A stretch of 64,000 bases of DNA, taken from positions 46,941 through 110,940 of the forward strand of contig JASANE010029999.1 in NCBI GenBank assembly GCA_030248225.1, given 5' to 3'. How positions within the stretch are numbered: position 1 is the first letter of the stretch; each line of letters starts with the position of its first letter. The stretch is from Trileptium ribeirensis (taxonomy: Eukaryota > Nematoda > Enoplea > Enoplida > Thoracostomopsidae). Shown in pieces: positions 57,965 through 64,000 of this stretch. Made by a program: the position numbers and the translations under genes. The notes beneath the pieces were generated by a model, which saw nothing but the letters and a program-made list of their open reading frames with translations, was not told the DNA's origin and did no database searches.

Positions 57965-58800
57965 CGCTTACCTCACGTATTAACAGCGTGGAATACGAAA
58001 CGGCGCTGTCAATCGCGGCTCATCCGCCACCTTCTCCGGGTAATAATTAGTACTCCGCGGTCGACCTACTCACTTCCCAGCTCTATAAATCTATAACTAC
58101 CTCATGTATTACCAGCGTGGAATACGAAAGGGCGCTGTCAATCACGGCTACAATCCGCCACCTTCTCCGGGTGATGGTGGTGCTCCGCGGGTCAACCTAT
58201 ACCGCTTTTCCAGCTCTATAAATCTATAATTTTTAGCTTACCTAGTACTGTATTACCAGCGTGGAATACGAAACGGCGCTGTCAATCACGGTACAATCGC
58301 CGCCGGGTGATGAGGTGGTGCTCCGCGGCTCAACCTATACACTTCCAGCTCTATAAATCTATCATTTCTAAGCTTCTAGGTGTGCCCAGCGTGGAACACC
58401 AAAAAAACCTGACAATCACGGCTCCTATCCGCCACCCTTCTCCATTTTTCGGTAGTGCTCCGCGGGTGCCAACCTATACCGCTTCCCAGCTCTATAAAAC
58501 TATAATTTTAGCTTCCCTCATGTATTACCAGCGTGGAATACGAAACGGCGCTGCCAATCAAAGCACCAGTACGCCACCCCTCCTCCGGGTGGGTGGTGGT
58601 GCTCCGCGGGGCTTTTTTTGCCGCTTCCGGGTTTTATAAATCTATAATTTTAGCTTACCTCATGTATTACCAGCAGTGGAATACGAAACGGCGCTGTCAA
58701 ATCACGGGGTTCCTAACCGCCACCCCTCTCCGGGGCGGTGGTGGTGCTCCGCGGGTCAACCTACTACCGCTTCCAGCTCTATAAATCTATCTAATTTTAA
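57965..58800. repeat. Tandem array, 6 x ~139 bp, degraded mirror (right arm)
   Basis: GTGGAATACGAAA (or variants) recurs six times, at about 57,988, 58,118, 58,259, 58,390, 58,532 and 58,676. The outermost unit at 57,968 carries AACACGTG-side and GCGGC variants that match the private changes of left unit 6, so the arrays correspond unit by unit. Unlike the left array, each unit has its own indels. Confidence 0.92.
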
Positions 58801-61800
58801 TTTTCTGTTAGGTTATAGATTAATTATACTTTATCCAAAAAAGAAACGACACAAAAATGTCGTTGAAATTTTTTTCAAGCCCTAAATAAAACCCCAAAAA
58901 AAAAAAAAATACGAATGTTGCGAAATAAATGCACCTAGGAATTTTCTGTCGTATACCACAGGAACTACCGCGTAATTTTATAGTTTGTGTTAAAGCTGAA
59001 CAATATATAACTGCACTGCCTGGAAGCCCATAACTCGTGCTAAGGATAATGCCCCATAAAATGAACAGAGCCCCTGAAGGAAAAGAATTTTGTCACCTTT
59101 CATGCCGTCAGTCAAATCCAAGGCGTTTGTAGAGCACGTTTCTTGATACGATTTAGAAAACTCCAGAAGTCGCATTTGGTAAAATAAAAAGTCGCTTGGT
59201 GAAATATGAACAGTGGAACTTACAGCAATACATGGCAAATAAGAAGACAATGCCACACCCTAAAGTCTCTCAAAAAACACAAGGATGCCAGTTTCGATGT
59301 GGTTGGCTCCTAAAATATATAATATAAACATTTTAGTATAGATACAATTTTCACAAAAATAAATATACCAACAAAGTATAAATTTTAAGTAAGGGCATCA
59401 GCCGTGATTACTATTTTTCATGTTTGTCAGATGTGTTTGTCCGTACACGCTCCTTTACATGGTAGCTGCTTCATATGAATACATGAACTAAATTTCGGAA
59501 ATTTAAAAAATATTTCAACTACACAGCTTTAAAGCAAAATTATACATGTTACTGATGTTTTCTTATTTTTTCTTATACTCAAAAACAATCGATTGTCTAA
59601 TGTTCAGATTTCCACTGAATTATAAACATTTCATTATTTCTGTATTACACGTAGTATAACTTTTATTATAGTGCTACCAAAAAGGTTTCATAACATGTGG
59701 AATGTGGCGGGGCATGCTTGGTTTTTAGTTTAATATATTAAATTTTTATATATTGAATTAATATTCTTTATATTGCTGGCATGCACCCGGTGGTTACTGC
59801 TACGTCGTGTTGTAGAATTAGGATCTGGCTGCATTTCGGATATTCTAGTTCCCTGTGCCGTTCCAGTGTTTAAATGAATAATATAATTTGACATTTATAC
59901 TTTTACTTACTGGCATCAACTATGGTTTTGGGTAATTATTTTTTTTTCATAAGCATGCTAACTTAAATCTAACTAATAATCGTTATGTGATAACTTAGGA
60001 TCCTGCAGACTCCAGCGATGCGATGCGGGCATGTGTTTGTTGCAAGTTCGCCGATGCAGAGTCAGAAAATCTCATTTTCAAAGAACTACTATATTTTAAA
60101 GCCAGAGATTATCTGAAAACATGACGACCCTTACTTAGAATTTTTAGCATGAAAAATTTTAACCTGAAATTGTAGGGTGAACGTTTACAGATGACAATCG
60201 CTTTCGTACATATATAAATTAATATTTTTAACGAACGAGTTACCTAAAGTAGATGTAAGCTTTGTACCTGGACTGTATTTTTAATTGTAAAATTATATTT
60301 ATATATAGTTTAACGAATTTTCGGTTGTATTTTTTTTTCAATTTGTTTGAATTAGATTTGTATTTGAGTTGAGGCATTCTCAATGGTGTAAACAAAAAGA
60401 GCCTGATCAATAAAATGATAAATAAATATATTTCAACATAAATTTAGACAAGATCACAAATACAAGCGGCATGAATCAAATCGGTCAGTCATTTATCTAT
60501 ATTCTCATACACATAATGTATGCTGGTTGTCATATATATCTTGATCGTACCAAGAGCCGATGATAGTCTACTCTGCTTGGAGAGTTCGAATACTCTTTAG
60601 CTTTCCGTTACTATCGCGCGAGGTAGGTTCCCGTCGCTTCCCCTACCCTTCAGGGTTCCGACAGACCAAGTAGGTCGAAAATAATACGCAGCCCACCCAT
60701 GTTCTTAGACCACCACATCCACACCACCCAAGTTTTTGAGCCACTGACTTATATCCCAACCAGACTTTTGAACCACCAATCTATGACCGTCCGGAATTTC
60801 TGAAACTAGATTCGTAACTTTCTGTATTTTCGAACCATTTTTTAAACCCCCGCCCCCCCAAGTTTTCGACCCTGTAAAAACTGAAAAAATATTAAAATTG
60901 AAAATATGTCCAAGAGTCTGAAATTTTCATTAAAAAATATTAGGAGGGATCTGAAAGAGTGATTAAAAAAGATTTCCTGGCCTGAAAATTATTTCAAAAA
61001 AAAGAAGAGCTCTGAATTTAGTGGCTCGAAAAGGGGTGGGAGGGGGAACTGAGAGCTTAAACGACAGCGTCGTATCGCAGGCCTCAAAAAAAAAAAAAAA
61101 AAAAACATTTTTTTTTTCGGCAGAGTCAACTTTCATGGATTTGTGATTGTACCAAGAGTCTATGATTAAATATTATAGAGAAGAGTATAACATTCCCAGT
61201 TACACGCATATAGTTTCAGCTATCAGAAAATATGGTCTCTTCTAGGCCTAACCCTTTTTTTTTACAGGTATATGGTCCCAAGATATGTATTATGGGGGTA
61301 CTAGGTTGTAGGTCTCCTATAACCAATGGTAAAAAAAAAACAGGGAATAATCATAGGTGGATATCTAAACGTTGAGAAAAAAAAAAAAAAAAAATTGCTA
61401 AATGGCAGCGTAATACATGTGATACACATATTGAGATGTTTTGGAAATATACAGCTTATATAGCATAGACCCAAATTCTCTAGCCCACACATTTTGAAAC
61501 ATGCTTGAGATTTCGTGGATTTACAAAGCGAAAGGTATTAATTCGTTAAATCTGAGAATATTTGAGGTTTTCAATTTTTAGGTGGTTATTTGATGGTGGT
61601 ATAAAATAAAAACAATCTTTTCAAACGTTATATGGATATAACCCATTCACTCGCCACGATACTCCTCGCTACGCACAATCATGGGTTGAAATTTCCGCAT
61701 TGCTACTTTTAGAGGAATTTGGAATAGCAGCTTATGGCAGATCACAAAACGTAGTTTTTTGCCACTCGAAGACAAAACATTAATACCCCTGCGTTCTGTT

Positions 61801-64000
61801 GGCGGGCTTCGCTGGTACGGGGAATCTATAGAAGAATAGGTAGGGATTCGGTGCGTCCTATGGAAAATGGTTTCTAATGTCCCCACAAATGTACAAGCTC
61901 TAGGGGGTCACGCCCCCCAGGATTGCTCCACGTGTAATTTTTTCCAGTGCTCATCGAAATTTTCAACCTTTTTGTGAAACTCATCGTGAAAACTAATTTC
62001 CCCTTCCGGGGCAACAGAGTTACAGTTTGTGTGACTATATTTACGGTATATGATACGGTGGTGATGCTGCGCTATCCAATTGGGAGTTTGATGTTCGGTA
62101 ATTTTCAGGTTCCCCTGTTTCAGAACGCGTGACCCCCCTGGTCCTTGCCTCATGGCGAAATATCGACATTCCCTGGTCAATTTGGCAGTAAATGTTTTCT
62201 CCCAAAACGCACCAAGTTCACACAAAATTTAACCAAAATGCAGTTCTGAAGCTAATTTATGTATTACGTAAAATATACTTAATATTCGCGTTCACGCTCT
62301 GTCAGAAACATTTTGGCAGTGTTTCCGGTACATCTTATTTTATCCCCCTTACCCGAAAAAATCAAAGTTTTAAAACTTTCTAGATTTAGGCCTCGGTTGA
62401 AGGAAGGCTTCCTGTTTCACGGGCTCTGCAAAACTCCTTGATAGCTGGTAACGACCCAACGGGCCCAATCCACGAACTCTTGCAAAGTTTTCAGTGCAGA
62501 CGGATTCTAGCGATGAATGAGTGAAATAACCATTGGGGACATACGTTTTTGTGTCCTGATATGTTTGTGTACAGCTTTTTATATCATTATATTTTCATAT
62601 CAGTGTTCATAGCTTGACGAACATTTAAAAGGGATTTGACGCACATCAAAACCCCCAAAGTACTTTTCGAACCCTCGCTTAACGTGCGTCAAAAGGGTAT
62701 CGTTCCTATATTTTGACCCACAATGTGAGACTGTTTAAGTGAAGTCGTAAAAACTGGCATGGTACAGGCAAAATGTTATATCTAGTAAAGCAGAACTTCA
62801 TGCATACCAGTGCCGCGGTAACGAAATAACAAACACCAAGTCAGCACAAAACTTTCCGCAAAAAATTATGCAATTTTAAGATACAAATTTGGTCCCTTTT
62901 ACTACACAAGTATACCCGTGTTTTAGTATTCTACAAAATTTGATTCACGAGCTCTAAATTTAAGCAGCGTTAGTTAATCTCATTTTGGCATACAGAATTC
63001 GCCAAGTCATTGCGGTTAACGCGACTGTACATATCTGATTTTGTATATATATCACTAGATGAACGTACGTGAAGAAATATCAAATAGCACTAATTCTAAT
63101 ATTACTGGCTTTAAAAGCAGTGAAAAACTTGAGGCAAAGACTATCTCTACCATTCAAGCTCCCACAAAATAATCTAAGCAACCGCAAGTGTCTGTGAGTG
63201 TGTTTTGATATTTAGGTTACTTCATGTACAAATGAGACCCTTTCTATTATAGCGTTTCATTCAATCTTATATTTATAAAATTTATAAGTAGCCGAAATAT
63301 TTATAGCTATTCCTTCAGCTTTTTTAAAAACGTCGTTTTAACCTATAGCGAAAATATGTTGCAAGGTACAGTCAAGCATCACTGTGAAGTGTGTCTTCAT
63401 GTATAAAAGTGAAGTATTATTAGCCGTTAAATTTTTATTTATTTTTCTTATGTCGACAATCGTTTGTGTCGAATTGTTGTTGCACATCTGCGCTTCAGAC
63501 CTTGCTTATAATTATTGTCTACAATTTTGACAATAAAATAACACATATATTGTTTATAATTTTGTAATATGATTCTTTAAAAGCTTCATTTTACACTACA
63601 GTTAAATACAATTGAGTATTCAGTTTTCAGTCATAATTTCATAAACATCTTCCACTGATAGACATGGTCGAGAGATTCGCAGCACCGACCGGTTGAAAAC
63701 AGGTTCTTTAAGTATTATCTTCTGTTGAAATCAAAGCAAATGGTCTCAAAGCACGCATATCTGTCATATATACACTAATATACAGATCTGTTTTGTCTTA
63801 TACATGAATGTATCTATAATATATAGTACCTATATGTCTAATATTTATATTATATACATAAATATATGCGTAAATATACATATGTATACATTTCCCAAAG
63901 CTAATACCATTTTACCTACATAACTGCATTCAACAACACATTGTGTAACTCTTTGTTCTCTTACATACGGTGTTCTCTCATCTCAATTTATGCCTCTGGT

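Larger units (their letters stand above)
56148..64000 (-). repeat. Right arm of the giant inverted repeat, noisier copy
   Basis: Inverted copy of 47,641-55,457, reaching the window end. By eye identity is roughly 90 percent, with many 1-3 base indels. Long A or T runs stand where the left arm has unique bases: 58,896-58,909, 61,086-61,105 with the following T run, 61,330-61,340 and 61,377-61,395. The left arm shows no comparable runs. It may continue beyond the window. Confidence 0.93.

Noticed and set aside
61080..61115. Poly(A) tail of a retroposed copy
   Set aside because: The flanking sequence continues collinearly with the other palindrome arm, so the run replaces sequence rather than ending an insertion.
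47641..64000. Polinton/Maverick or other large TIR transposon
   Set aside because: No polymerase B, integrase, capsid or ATPase frames; arms nearly touch at the centre, leaving only 690 bp of spacer.

Overview
The window looks like nuclear DNA of an invertebrate animal. It is AT-rich and repeat-dense. It carries animal-type LTR retrotransposons (BEL/Pao and Ty3/Gypsy), cut-and-paste MITEs, tRNA-derived SINE heads and several satellite-type tandem arrays. There are no bacterial-style operons, rRNA genes or long host genes. I cannot name the species or phylum from sequence alone. The only host-gene candidates are a short minus-strand exon-like ORF near 29.5-29.8 kb and a very short ORF behind a TATA box near 28.6 kb.

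Layout. 1-7.2 kb: LTR-like signals, a six-unit 153-bp array (1214-2131), a dispersed repeat with degenerate internal duplications (2358-4100), a 26-bp minisatellite (5008-5189) and a TIR element rich in TTCGCGAA palindromes (5529-6080). 7.25-10.7 kb: a probable DNA-transposon relic with facing ends, carrying two mirror-image copies of one MITE family. 11.4-15.4 kb: non-coding DNA with visible GC-rich stretches, a TATA box followed by two hairpins, and the first copy of a ~210-bp repeat. 16-18.5 kb: dispersed repeats and a foldback element. 20.1-22.8 kb: minus-strand 3' half of a broken BEL/Pao pol. 22.8-27.7 kb: plus-strand Gypsy element of CsRn1-like type, then the second copy of the ~210-bp repeat. 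30.7-32.1 kb: six-unit ~242-bp array. 32.7-43.5 kb: MITEs, SINE heads and a 3.06-kb TA-flanked element. 47.6-64.0 kb: a very large inverted repeat (arms about 7.8 kb, spacer 690 bp) that runs off the window end.

The most interesting object is the Gypsy element. Its gag frame continues upstream, without a break, into a domain resembling the IMPACT (UPF0029/YigZ) family, then a basic linker, one hydrophobic membrane or signal segment and a 2A-like motif ending NPGP, before the Gag body starts. If the 2A motif works, one ORF would give a separate IMPACT-like membrane protein and a Gag. The gag-pol overlap holds a textbook -1 frameshift signal: heptamer GGGAAAC in the right frame, a 6-nt spacer, a 9-bp stem whose loop contains the gag stop codon, and a possible pseudoknot partner. 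The copy is damaged: no 5' LTR found, a stop inside gag and an A9-tract frameshift between RNase H and integrase. It abuts the BEL fragment head-to-head at about 22,775.

The large palindrome is the other main point. The arms match unit for unit, even inside the 139-bp array. Nearly all visible damage (indels, long A/T runs in place of unique sequence) is in the right arm. That suggests low-quality or foldback-derived sequence as a serious alternative to a real inverted duplication.
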